DNA of 64,000 bases from the NCBI GenBank assembly GCA_958295665.1, contig OY282558.1:28851045-28915044 (forward strand), read 5' to 3'. The position numbers and the translations under genes are program-made. This document shows positions 1 to 11,304 of the stretch, piece after piece. The notes under the pieces are model-generated. The model searched no databases. It was not told the DNA's origin and worked only from the letters and a program-made list of their open reading frames with translations. Source of the DNA: Tipula vernalis (taxonomy: Eukaryota; Arthropoda; Insecta; Diptera; Tipulidae). Numbering within the stretch: the stretch's first letter is position 1; each line of letters opens with the position of its first letter.

Positions 1-543
1 GAGACATTCCTAACGAATTTGTTAGTTAAATACCGAGATAATGAGATTTCAGCTGAATTGTTTGGAAGTTTTGCTTCTATTTATTGTATCCGGATGCTTG
101 GACAAACACAATGCCTATTTAATATCTTACCAACAACACTTAATCCTATTTGTAAATTGTCGTATGCGTACGATGCTAAAATTTCGGCGGCTCAATTAAA
201 TCGTGTTTCAGCAGAATTTTATTGTGAAAATGATATGAAACGATTGAATGACACACTGCAGGATGATGGTATAACTTGTTTGTATACACAAGATTTTATT
301 GATTGTAAAATTAGCCATTTAACAACCAACGCGTTTAGATCGGCATCAGCTAATTTATGCGAGTAAGTACATTTTAAAAAGCTTTATTGAAATCTCCTTA
401 TTTTTAAAATATTTCCTTTTAGAAGCTTGGATGCAAACATTTTATGTGAAAGTCTGCTGGGAACTTGCACTAATCAACATGTACATTTGTATCAACAACA
501 ACTATCCAGAATGTCGAGGCGTGGAGTTGGCTGTCCACTTTAA
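1..543 (+). CDS. 3' part of a secreted cysteine-rich protein gene (DUF1397-like), copy 1
   Basis: Two exons are visible, 1-362 and 423-543, joined across a 60-bp intron (GTAAGT donor at 363, TTTTAG acceptor ending at 422). The frame runs open from base 1, so the 5' end is outside the window; TAA is at 541-543. The 160 visible residues carry cysteines in the order C-x8-C-x12-C-x23-C-x17-C-x8-C, and the protein ends GVGCPL. The same spacing occurs in the gene at 9319-10348, and the last exon has the same length (121 nt) and phase in both, so they are paralogues. The spacing, with the acidic stretch DDG before a Cys, fits what I recall of the insect 27-kDa hemolymph glycoprotein family (Pfam DUF1397), secreted proteins of unclear biochemical role. 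The family call is recall, not alignment; the gene structure itself is clear. Confidence 0.72.
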
Positions 544-1873
544 CTTGAATATATTGTTTAATTCTTGGAATCAAAGATAAAATTGATTTAAAAATTGTTT
601 TAAATTTGAATATTTTTTTGAATTGTATTTGTAAACGAATTGGCAAACACTATTTTATTTAATATAAAATAATTTATGTTTCCCCTGTTTTGAAATATTT
701 CTTAATCACTAACTGATTAAATAGATTAAAAATTAGAAAGACATAGATTTTAAATAGTTTTATCCTTGGTAATAAATTAGAATAAGATAAATTATTAAAT
801 TCCCATTTATATTTTCTTATTCGTACAAGACAAAGCATATTTTCTATAAATATTCAAATTTTCTAAATATAGATTTTAATTTAAAAATCATTGTAATAAA
901 TACTCATATATTAAATATACACATTTCTGTATATTATATCACTTAAAATACTTGTTTATTCTCATTCGCATGAGGAATAAATTCTTCATGTTCGTTTGGT
1001 AAACTTTAGTTGAATAGCAGAATATAAATCTAGAAAAATTTGAGCAGATGGCAAGAAGACGAAATTGAAAGCTAATGATCACATCATGATCTTTCTCAAC
1101 ATAACTTCGGAATTTGCTACATGCAATCTGTAGCAGGTCGACCTAGTATAGCCCATGACATTAAGTTTAACTCTTGATTAATTCTTAATCTCTTTAACTG
1201 TTCTAATTAGTGCTTTCTTTATGAAATTTTTTTTTATTCTGGGAACTATAGCTATCTCCGTTTTGCAGATATGTCTATTCAAACATTTAAATCAAATATG
1301 CGTATTACTAATTTACGTCATTTTCACAAAGATAATTTTTGGAGAATTGGAAGATATTGCAATAAAATTTCCGAAACCCTCAACCATGTTAAAAATTAGA
1401 ACTTTCTTACTTCATTTCTTCAAAGCTAAAATTTTACATGAAGTCTGAATCTTGTGGAGTACAAAGATCTTAAAGTTGTGTAAATTATTTTGAAATCCTC
1501 AAGTGGGTTTTCGGCAGCATAAAATATATCCTGTGTAGACAACTGAGTAAGATTGGAAAAATTACATGGCAGTTAATTAACGTTGTAAAAACTCTTAAGA
1601 GAGATAACATCGTTATTGAACGACTTCCTGAAAATAAATAAATTTTGGAAAAAATAAAGGTGTTTATATGGGTATAGACCATTTTTGGGTCTATGCTGCT
1701 CCTCAGAACACCCACCCTAACCTAACCTAAATTTGTTTATTGTTGACTGTAGTCTTAAATCCGTATTACAATTTTGTAAAATTTCGTTGAATGATTTATT
1801 ATAATAATTCCTTTCAAAAGCTTCGCTCTTTTTGAATATACAACTAAATAATTTTTTGTAAAAAGTGTGATGA
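544..1873. other. AT-rich intergenic DNA with a fly-type TTAGG-rich repeat fragment
   Basis: I see no gene. Many AATAAA-like hexamers follow the stop of the preceding gene. About 1660-1730 reads on the minus strand as a TTAGGTTAGG block followed by GGGTGGGTG and a GC-richer stretch, resembling degenerate dispersed repeats common in higher flies. A related TTAGGTTA block is at about 13341-13440. Confidence 0.5.
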
Positions 1874-2257
1874 AATTATTTTTCTATTTCCATAATCATG
1901 TCATATAACTTATTCGTTTTAAAGTTGGTTTGATCATTAAGAAGCAATGCGTTGCGGCGCTGTTGATATATATTTCAAATTCTTCCACTCTATCCATAAA
2001 GTGGCCTTGCTAAATCTGTGTAGAATTTTTAGGTTGGTGTCTTGATTAGTGTACATATGTGTGGCCATCTTCCGCTAAATGTTGTGCATAATTTGATTTG
2101 TATTTATTCCGCGGCTGTTTAATTAACGCGTCTTTATGGATAGAGTGGAAGAATTTGAAATATATCAACAGCGGCGCAACGCATTGCTTCTTAATGATCA
2201 AACCAACTTTAAAACGAATAAGTTATTTGACATGATTATGGAAATAGAAAAATAATT
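1874..2257. repeat. Long inverted repeat (hairpin) 1
   Basis: Arms 1874-2001 and 2132-2257 (about 127 bp each) are near-perfect reverse complements around a 130-bp spacer. A transcript from either strand would fold into a long duplex. No open frame spans it and no transposase is nearby. It could be a MITE or foldback element, or a hairpin-RNA (endo-siRNA) locus. Confidence 0.9.
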
Positions 2258-3759
2258 ATTTGAATTAAAATGTTTAGTTTATTAAATAAATGGTTTAGAT
2301 GCTATTGAAAATGATGAAGTAAAATGTCTCTTTAGTCATATTCACTTGAAATGTTGGCACGATGCCTTGGAATATGTGAAATATCACATAAATATGAATA
2401 CATGTGAGCTACTCAACGAATCGATTAGCTGCGAGGAGCAACTCGACGGATGTATAAATCAAAATGTAAAACAATACCGTTGCTCATAAATAAAACCATA
2501 TAACACGATATTTGCATTATTTGATTTTAAGTGTTTTTTAAATATACGTCTAATTAGAATTTAAAACCATTAAATTAATCATGTAACTATAATTTGCGAC
2601 ATCACAATTTTGGCAACGTATAGATCCAAGATGATAATGGCTGACTTAGAGTACCAACCGCAAAATTATTTTTTAGATTAAGACAAGAATTTAGATGTTA
2701 ATAAAATAATAAAAATTTACTGTCTTGTCACGTATTCTAAATCATCAATAACGTTTACGCTTAAGCCATTTATATAACCTAATCCGGTTTTTTAGGGAGT
2801 GGCGCCATAGCAAAATATTAATACCATCAAATTTTTACAATGTAGGTGTTAGGGTCCCTCCTCCTTTCAATGTCAAAAGTCAAAGAAAACGAAAGAATTT
2901 TTTTTTTTACCTTTTTCCTGTTCTTCTCGTTTGATGTCGTTATTTATTCATGTCACATTTCAAATTTTCATTTTCATTTCGTTTCGAATATTTTATTTGT
3001 ATATACCAAATGGATACGGGCCCGAAGAAGTTAAATTTCAACGAAACTATTTATAATGGCGTCAGCCATATTTTTACTAATCACCATATTTGTATTAGAG
3101 TTAATTGTTTTAGCAAGATTCAAATTGAATAATTGCAAAACATAAAAGTCGTAATTAAAGGAGGGAGTAAGGAGAGGACTCGCACCAGATTGTAGTTTTT
3201 AAGCTGCAGTTTCTTAGGTACAAATAACCTTGAGCTTTGATTTGCGAAAACCAAAGAGTTTCAAAACTGATTTTTCCTTCGGAGTACGCATTTGTGGAAA
3301 GGGATGGAATATAACTTACAGAAGTTCAAACTTATTATCAAAAATAGAATTCTTCAACAGTGAACTCCCAATCTCGCACAATACCCTCTTGTAATTCCTT
3401 CCCGTGTTGTTTCACTTCCATCGCTTTCCTTACGTAATGCTGTGTGTTGTTGGTTATTCGTAAGGATTCAATAACCAAGAAATTCTTAAGCATTAAGAAA
3501 AAAACCGAAAATGAATAATCACAATGGTGATATTTCTTGTTTTTGTTTATTAAAAAAGTCCTCTGGACTTTATTTATATTATGATTTGGAAACAACGCCC
3601 CCTGTAGAAAAGCAATAACACTAACAGCCCCGCCTGCTGACTTAAATTCTCACGTTAGTTTTTAAACTCTGACTCCATTAGGAACAGTCATCAAAATGGA
3701 AGTAACCGATGCCTCAATGTCCGCTTAGCCCGAATCCGTATAGAACTAACAATCTTTGG
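2258..3759. other. AT-rich intergenic DNA, no gene seen
   Basis: Only short random frames are present. No splice-linked coding segments, RNA genes or clear repeats were recognised. Confidence 0.4.
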
Positions 3760-3975
3760 TTGCACGATGATTGTCTCACAAGCTCAAAACACCTCAAAGC
3801 GATCTCGATAGAGTGAACGTCATCAGATTCATAAAATTATCAAGGTTAATATGGCTGGGACACGTCCTTCATTCTCAAAATTAGACCGCCGAACATGCCT
3901 TGGAGTCGGCACCAACGAAAGAAGAAGCTCGTGGAACACCGTCTATCTGAACGAAGGACGATTTTTGGGTGACTT
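3760..3975 (+). mobile_element. Remnant of the C-terminal end of a non-LTR retrotransposon reverse transcriptase
   Basis: A plus-strand reading around 3795-3960 gives IKLSRLIWLGHVLHSQN, a stop, and then TAEHALESAPTKEEARGTP. This resembles the RT C-terminal block of the form R-L-x-W-x-GH(V/I) followed by a basic G-R-P motif, found just before the stop of several non-LTR families. It carries stops and is not functional. Clade is not determined. Confidence 0.6.
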
Positions 3976-6900
3976 TGTATTTCTTGTTTGGACGAACAAT
4001 TTTTTGGCCTATCTTCATTATTGATTTTGGTTCAAATATTCACCGCGTCAACACCATACAAAATTTTTCTCATCTAAATATTTGTTTGTTGCCAGATAAT
4101 GATGCATTATTTTGGCATTTAAATTAAATTTCGCACAAAATTCTTTCATGAGGTAACACATGCAGCATACATTTTATATCGATATACCCATAAACACAAA
4201 GCCACACATACTTACAATCATCTTCTTATTTATATTGTATATATTTATGTATAAATTATTATTTGTTGTTGCTGCTTTATGTACAAATAATAACAAGACA
4301 CGAAGAAGAAAAAGAAAATTTATCATAAAAAGAAGTATTAATAATTCTTGGTGACAAGTAAAATATGGCCCAGATGTTATCACATTTTCTCCTACATTAT
4401 TTTTTAACTTATAGAACAATATATTAGTTGTACATAGTAAGTAAAGAATTCGCAAATAAACAAAAAAAAAATATTATGATTTTTATAGATTGTAAAAGTG
4501 AAGTTGTGATTTTCGTTCAATTTTGTAACGTTGGGGTGAGATGATTAGTTCAATAAATTGTATGTCTTGCGTGTGTGTGCGAATGTTAATAAACTTACTT
4601 ATTAAATATTATTATTAGTGAAGTCTGGTGTTACATTCCACAAATTGATCGGTGGTAATTATCACAATTTTTTGTGATTGTATTTTTACCTATCAGTTTC
4701 GTTATCACCAACAAGAAAAAAATTTACAAAATATTTTATGGTAGTATTTGCAGAAAATGGGAATATTTATTGCAATTAATTTTGTTTAACGTTTCGTGGC
4801 TTAAACATGATATGATGATGGCCCTTGCAGTCAGTTTCCCAACGCCCTGTGAAAGAAATTTTGTCTTTGTACCTGAGAAAAATGTTGTTTGATTTTAATT
4901 TTGACTCCTTTAAAGATTAATAGTCTTTCAAATTGTATGTCTCTATTCGAATGGATTTGTATTTTTATATAGAAGATTAGTCCGTGAGATCCGCCATTAT
5001 TTTTTTTTATCCGCGAAAATGTTACAATTATATTTACAATAATAACAATTAAATAAATTTTATTAAACTTTTTTGAAGAGATGCTCCTTCTTCAAAATCA
5101 GCTGTAAATCAATCGGCTGTTGCTTACATCATAAAATATATTTTATTCTTGCATGATAAAATTTACTACAAATGCAATATGGCGCCAAAGTCTAATATTT
5201 ACCGGTTGAGCAGATTCTTATAGAATAAACAAAATAAAATAGAATAAACTTATATAATTGATCGACTGGCAGTATCAATAAATTAATGTTAACTATCTTT
5301 AGTCTTTTTAATGTTAAGTTGTCGACGTCTCGGCAATATATTAATACAATTTTATTGATGAAACCTGGTGATTTTTTATTGAAGTACATACAAGAAACAT
5401 ACAACTTTGAAGGCTCCTAATTCAATTCTTCTAAAGAGAAGTACAATCCAATCAAACAAACTTAAATATGTTCAAATTATATAACCCTGTGTAATATAAG
5501 ATCTACCATTATCAACGCCTTGGGTATCAAATTAGAAATGATGTTTATTCCGCAATGTAATTATATGTCTATGTAGATTATAGAGAATGTCATTTAAAAT
5601 AAAATTGTGTTGCATTGAGTTGCTAAAAAGAGATATTTAGTTAGTAAAATATAAAAATATAAAATGATCTAAACAAAAATTCACGACCAATCGATATTAT
5701 CATAAGTTCTCATGTTAATCGAAATAATCAACAACACAGCAAAATAAAACAAATATTGAAATCACAAAAAACAACCTAATCATCTATCTATCTATGTATA
5801 CGTTCTAACATAAAAGCTCAAATACATATGAAAAACATACATACTACAAGTTATTCAAAATAATAATAATAATAATTGTATTTTCGTTTAAAAAACATAA
5901 CACGCACCAAACAAAAGAAAATCTATTATTTTCTTACACACAACTCCCCACACACATTTTCCTTCACAACACAATGTCTTATGTTACGTGTTCGTTTTTC
6001 AATTCGTACATGAAACACGTGACTTAAGCTTAAATTTTCTTCATTTTGTGTTTTGTTTTTATTAAATTTCTCTCGTTACTAAAGAGATAAGTTTGACTGC
6101 GAAAGTTGTTTTCTATATTTTCTTAAAGATGAATACACGCACATACACAAACATAACAATGTCCAAATTAGGACTAATTAACTTTAATCAGACAATATGA
6201 GAGAAAAACAGAAACTAAGAAAAAAAAAATTGAAATTCCACAATGAAAGCTCTCTAATGAACATCGAAAGTTGTTGTATAGTAATTAAATTATGTTTATG
6301 CGGGCTTCTTGAAATACATACTTACATAAGAAATATTTATCCACTACATTTTTTTCCGTTTCCATGTTGAAAAAAGCAGGTTAAATAATAAATTTCCAAT
6401 GAAAATATCATAAAATACATTATTAGCCACTTTTTTACTTATTGTTATTACATGTCGAGATGTCGTTAAGTGAATGTATTTTCGAAAAGGAACGAACACG
6501 AACAACAATCGCAACAGATTTATGATCATTTTTTGGGTTAATAACGAACACGTTCATCAATAAAATATATAAGCTCCACCCAAATGCTCTTTTTGAAATG
6601 GGGTTATGTATACCGACCAAAGAACGCGTACAGTTCTTTATTATTATGTGTACTTGTGACAAGTGGATGTGATATGCGCGAGCTACGAGCATATAAATCA
6701 AATGGTTAGTTTAGAACTCCTGGCTTATAGTTGGAAATGTTAAAGTAAAAATGTGAATAGAAAAAGTTTTCATCTTGGTTAAAACTGTTAATAAAATGTA
6801 ATTTTATACTTTATAATTAAAATTGACGTTGTTTGTTTTTTGATTCAATCAAATTAAAAAAATGGTGTTGTTGTTACATTTAGAAATTAGCTTTGAGTAT

Positions 6901-9318
6901 ATATAATTCTTCTTGATGTGTTTTGCACTTTTTTTCTCCAAATTTTCAAGCCAATGTACACATATGTACAACCACAGAAAACAGAATAGCACCCATTATC
7001 TTCTCTCTCTCTACTGACAGCTAAACTGAAAAATGAAAAACGTTAAGCACCCTTGCTTATTTGAACCAATTTATGTTATTTTAAATCTATTATATTTTAA
7101 ACTTTAACTATACATTGTCGTGCACCAACTACGAGATTGTGTGATTGTCAATTTTACTGTGGATTCATAATTTTTTTTAGCAATAAGATTAGATCTGTTT
7201 TGTAGAATAACACGTTAAGCCATACCGATAAAAGTGTAGATTTCATGTAGACAATTTTTCTAAAGCTTCCATTTCACCCTCTAAAGTATTTTAATTGTCT
7301 TAATAAAATATTTAAATACAAATTAAATGGTCATAGATTTAGGATTTACAGAGACTTTCTTATTTATGAATGGTTAAATAAAAATCTATTTTATATACAT
7401 ACATATGTATATGTACATACCTACGAATACCAAAAAAAAAAAAAAAAAATAAACATCCCCTTCAAATTTTATAATGATTTTATTTTGCCATATAAACAAA
7501 GAAACGCAGTTAAGATAATTTAAAATAAAATTAAACTAAAGGCGAGGGGTTCCAAAAAAGGAAGAAAATTTTCTTATAAACTCGAAATGGCATACAATAA
7601 TAATAACCTCCATGTAGCAAAGGAAGAAAAGGTTTAGAATCTGTTTGGAATGAGCGGATGAAATTAGTATGAATGAAAATTATAATAAGATACCTCTCTT
7701 GGGGTACATTAGTTACGCGTAGTGAACTTTTCTTCACGAAACAGCAACAACAACAAAAGAGTCATTTTCTTAGTCTATAAAATACGATTTTAATAGCATT
7801 GTGCAACTTCTTAACAGCGATTATGATGAATATGTTTTTTGAACTTAGGTTTTTTACTTTCTAATTCCCACTACACCAAGAAAGATATGGCAGCTTATGA
7901 ATTCATGTCGTGTATATGTGTAGGCATAATGAAATGATCATTAAATTAAAATGAAATGTGTGAAGGTAGCAGAAATTTTTTATTTTTATGAATATTGTTT
8001 TATGTTCGGAGCGGGAACAATGATTTCATCTCAAGATTTTATGTGAATTTCTTCCATTTTTTACTTGACAAAATCTATAAAAATGAAATCATGTGAAAAT
8101 TATACTTGAAAAAATAATAAAAATGTAATAATTTTTAAATTTCAGCCAGTGCGAGTGTTTCCCATATAAAAATCAACAATACTTCAAGTTACATAAAATG
8201 TATTATAAACTGGAAAATTGTGTAACAATTATCACTATCATTGAGTGGACATTTTGTGTCAATGAATAAAACTCGATTATTGAAACTTTTTCATGCGTTT
8301 AATCTAATATAAATACATATAATTTATAGTCTATAGACATAAATTAAAAAAATTTCCCACACAGAAATTAATTACCTCAAGCTTTTCTATAGAGATATGC
8401 TTGGAATACCAAATAATATAAGCTTCTTGTGTTCTCTTACAAAATAATTTTTTTGAATGAATACGAAAAATACATCCCTTTATGTACTTCAGTACAACAC
8501 AGTTGCTTTGTAATCTGTAACAACTTAAAAAGTCTTTATTTTGCTTTCTGAGGTCATTTTATGGTTTAATGTTTTGGACTGTTGGACTTTTGAGGTAGCA
8601 CCTATTGAAACCAACCAAAGTGATGTAAAAAGAATAAAATAGTATAATGATCTTTACAATTTTTTTTATACAAAGATCAATTCCACAAAAAAATTTGATA
8701 CCGTTCTTTTAATTACTTTAATGTTTATCTGTGGGCCCAGAATCACGTCTCTTAACTGTAAAATGTATCAGATCTCATTGTAAAACAATATTAAAAATAA
8801 AGTGAACGATGGGTTCAGTCGTAAATGGAATTTTGTACAACCCTTTTTGTGCAATTTTTTATTATTTTTATGTATTAAGAAAAGAAAAAACACCACATCA
8901 AATGAAGATCATCGCCACGCCACTTCATTTTTAATATTTTACGGTAAGGTCGATTAAGTTGAACAGTTAAGAGATATAAATATGCCTTTGCAGATACGCG
9001 TAGATAAAAGCCGATATTCATGTACACTTCAATTGCGCAATATAACTGTGAGATAACAGCATTGCGCAATAAAATTGAAAATTTCGAATAAAAATTGAGT
9101 ATTTTGTGCAATACACACGATAATATTGTATAATTTAATTGTACATGAATACCGCGCTTAATAGACTCGGTTTAGATACAAATTATAAGCATCAAATAGT
9201 CCGCTATCGAGCTTATAGTGCTATTTATTTTTAAACTAAATTTATGTGACACCAATATATAAGTTTCAATTCAATTGCACAATGAAAATAAGTATTTAGC
9301 TTTATGCCCAAGGCTTCT
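3976..9318. other. Long AT-rich intergenic stretch, no gene recognised
   Basis: I read both strands and found no convincing exon, RNA gene or transposon protein. There are simple-sequence tracts, such as the ATAC/poly-A run at about 7395-7450. The short frames here have no recognisable composition or splice context. Confidence 0.4.
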
Positions 9319-10348
9319 TTAAAACTCGCAGTGAAATTGTTCCTTGAATTTTTCATTTATTTCTTTAAACTTTTCTTTAACGAATTTATTTTCACAATCA
9401 TCATACTTCGGTAGACAGGTTATCATTTTCTTGATAAATCTAAAATGCACAAAAATATATACATACATAAGTATATTATATAGTGTGTTTAACAAAATCA
9501 CAGAAACTTACAGACATAAATTAGCATCCGCATAAAGCTCGGCCGAATTCATATCAATATGTGGCTCCGTAGCATTGATACAGGCAATATGTTGCTCATT
9601 TTTCACAATACACCCAGCACCATCACCTTTAACAACAGCTTTATAACCTTCTGCACTATTTGCACACAGCTCAGTGACAACAATTAGCAAGAAATCTTCT
9701 AAATTTAATTTCTTCTCGAAACGCCTCTCGCTCAAACACTCATCATTTATATGCGCTTTGTAATCGACCCGGCAAACAATTGTCGAATGGAATAGTGGAC
9801 ATGTGCTATCAATTAATTCCTCGAATTCACTTTCTGTTATTTTGCCATCGGCGAGATGTAAAAAATATTCTTGAAGTACTGTTTCACTAAAATTACCCGA
9901 AGTACAATTTGAGTATGCCTCCAGTAAGTTTTCATATTGTTCATCACAAACATTAAGATGTTCAGCTGCGATTAAAACCGCTTTACTCGTTTGTTATAGG
10001 TAATAAAGGTTTATAAGCGATTTAAAATTATTATATGAAATGTATTTCCTTGACAAATCCACAACAAAAGTAGAAATTAAATAAGTGAAAGAAAATATTT
10101 GATTTATTTAAATCTTATTCGAATTATTTGTAAAAGTACCGGCCACTTGATGTTTTTCATATGAAATTAATTTCGAATGGTTGGCTACTTTTCAAAATAA
10201 ATTAAATTTGACTTTTCTGTTTCCTTGGAAAACAATAAAATCCAAAATAATTCAAATTAAATTTTTCTCAAGAAAATACGCTGTTTGATGAACAATGTAC
10301 TTGTTTACTTATATACATACCAAATGCGAATAAAATTAGATACTTCAT
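9319..10348 (-). CDS. Small secreted cysteine-rich protein (27-kDa hemolymph glycoprotein / DUF1397-like), copy 2
   Basis: Three exons on the minus strand: 10348-10321, 9965-9512 and 9439-9319. Introns of 355 and 72 bp have GTATGT and GTAAGT donors and CAG/TAG acceptors; phases agree, giving 603 nt (200 aa plus TAA at 9321-9319). The start begins MKYLILFAFA, a short hydrophobic leader typical of a secretion signal, followed by EHLNVCDEQY. Cysteines follow C-x8-C-x11-C-x23-C-x17-C-x9-C, and the lysine/glutamate-rich C-terminus ends FHCEF. The same spacing is seen in the genes at 1-543 and 57267-57871. From recall this matches DUF1397 secreted insect proteins, whose biochemical function is not firmly known. 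It lies about 500 bp from the ribozyme-bearing inverted repeat at 10855-11304; no functional link is shown. Confidence 0.8.
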
Positions 10349-10898
10349 TGTACAATATACTTTGCTACACTGTAGTTATTTTTATTTACAATTATCAGAA
10401 AATTGGTTTAGTGCTCTATGACCGAATGATCCAGTAGATACACTATAGACCCAGTATAGCTATACAGTATACAATAGATACAGTGTAGCTTCAATAAAGG
10501 CAAATTTTTAGTTAAATAATGAATTATTTATAGTCATTATTATTTGTATTCTGTACAATATACTGTTCGTATAATTCAATGAATTTCAATTTAGTAAACC
10601 AATAATTTTGTAGCATTGTTTATTAACCGCATTTAGAACATTTGCAAACAAAAGTAAATAATAAAAGAGATACAATGTTCAGAATGGCGACCTATCCGTT
10701 TTGAACAACTCAATTCAGCAGTACAAGGTATATTTTATTAATGAATAAATTAAGGGGTTAATGAATAAATTAGTTATTATTTTATTAAGAGGAGCTTGTA
10801 AACAAGCCTTAGCTAATTCATTTAGATTAACCAAAAACATAGTTTGAAAAGGTAATATGATACGATTTTAATAAGTTCCGAAGATTGTAAGAGAATTC

Positions 10899-10971
10899 AA
10901 TCCAGTTTCGAATTGATGAGCTTATGATTATGAAAAAATCAATGTTCTCATCAGGCCGCGGCGACTGGACT
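10899..10971 (-). ncRNA. Type III hammerhead ribozyme motif (left arm of inverted repeat 2)
   Basis: This is the mirror copy on the minus strand. Stem III 5' strand is 10971-10964, C17 at 10963, stem I 10962-10955, CTGATGA 10954-10948, stem II GAAC from 10947, GAAA 10909-10906, and the 3' strand 10906-10899. Stem III extends to 8 bp here with one G-U pair. Stem II keeps only three pairs (GAA/TTC), because the fourth is C opposite A. The core is intact. Confidence 0.7.
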
Positions 10972-11192
10972 GATTATACCACAATTAACATTCTATATTT
11001 ACGGAATGTTCTGTGCGTTAAGTACTAGCGAATCATACTAATACAGATGAACTAGAGAAAACAGAAATAGAGCTGTGTGAATATTGTGAAGAAGAAAAAT
11101 TGTAAGAGAGTTCATCTGTATTAGTATGATTCGCTAGTACTTAACGCACAGCACATTCCGTATATATAGAATGTAAATTGTGGTATAATCAG

Positions 11193-11261
11193 TCCAGTCG
11201 CCGCGGCCTGATGAGAACATTGATTTTTTCATAATCATAAGCTCATCAGTTCGAAACTGGA
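11193..11261 (+). ncRNA. Type III hammerhead ribozyme motif (right arm of inverted repeat 2)
   Basis: Core elements in order: stem III 5' strand 11193-11198, cleavage triplet GTC 11197-11199, stem I GCCGCGGC 11200-11207, CTGATGA 11208-11214, stem II GAAC 11215-11218 pairing with GTTC 11249-11252 across a 30-nt loop, GAAA 11253-11256, and stem III 3' strand 11256-11261 (ACTGGA pairing with TCCAGT). All conserved core positions of the family are present. Stem I would close with only a two-base loop, or could pair between molecules because it is self-complementary. Activity is inferred, not shown. Confidence 0.75.
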
Positions 11262-11304
11262 ATGAATTCTCTTACAATCTTCGGAACATATTAAAATCAT
11301 ATAA

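Larger units (their letters stand above)
10855..11304. repeat. Long inverted repeat 2, each arm encoding a hammerhead ribozyme motif
   Basis: Arms of about 195 bp (10855-11052 and 11110-11304) surround a 57-bp loop and are almost perfect reverse complements. No coding potential is visible. The right arm on the plus strand and the left arm on the minus strand each contain a type III hammerhead sequence, listed separately. No target-site duplication is obvious, because the complementarity fades into AT-rich sequence at the ends. Confidence 0.95.

Noticed and set aside
1705..1735. CCTAA repeats (also TTAGG at 13341-13360) as telomeric sequence
   Set aside because: Only two to three units, embedded in interior sequence; Diptera do not use TTAGG telomeres. 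Treated as part of a degenerate dispersed repeat.
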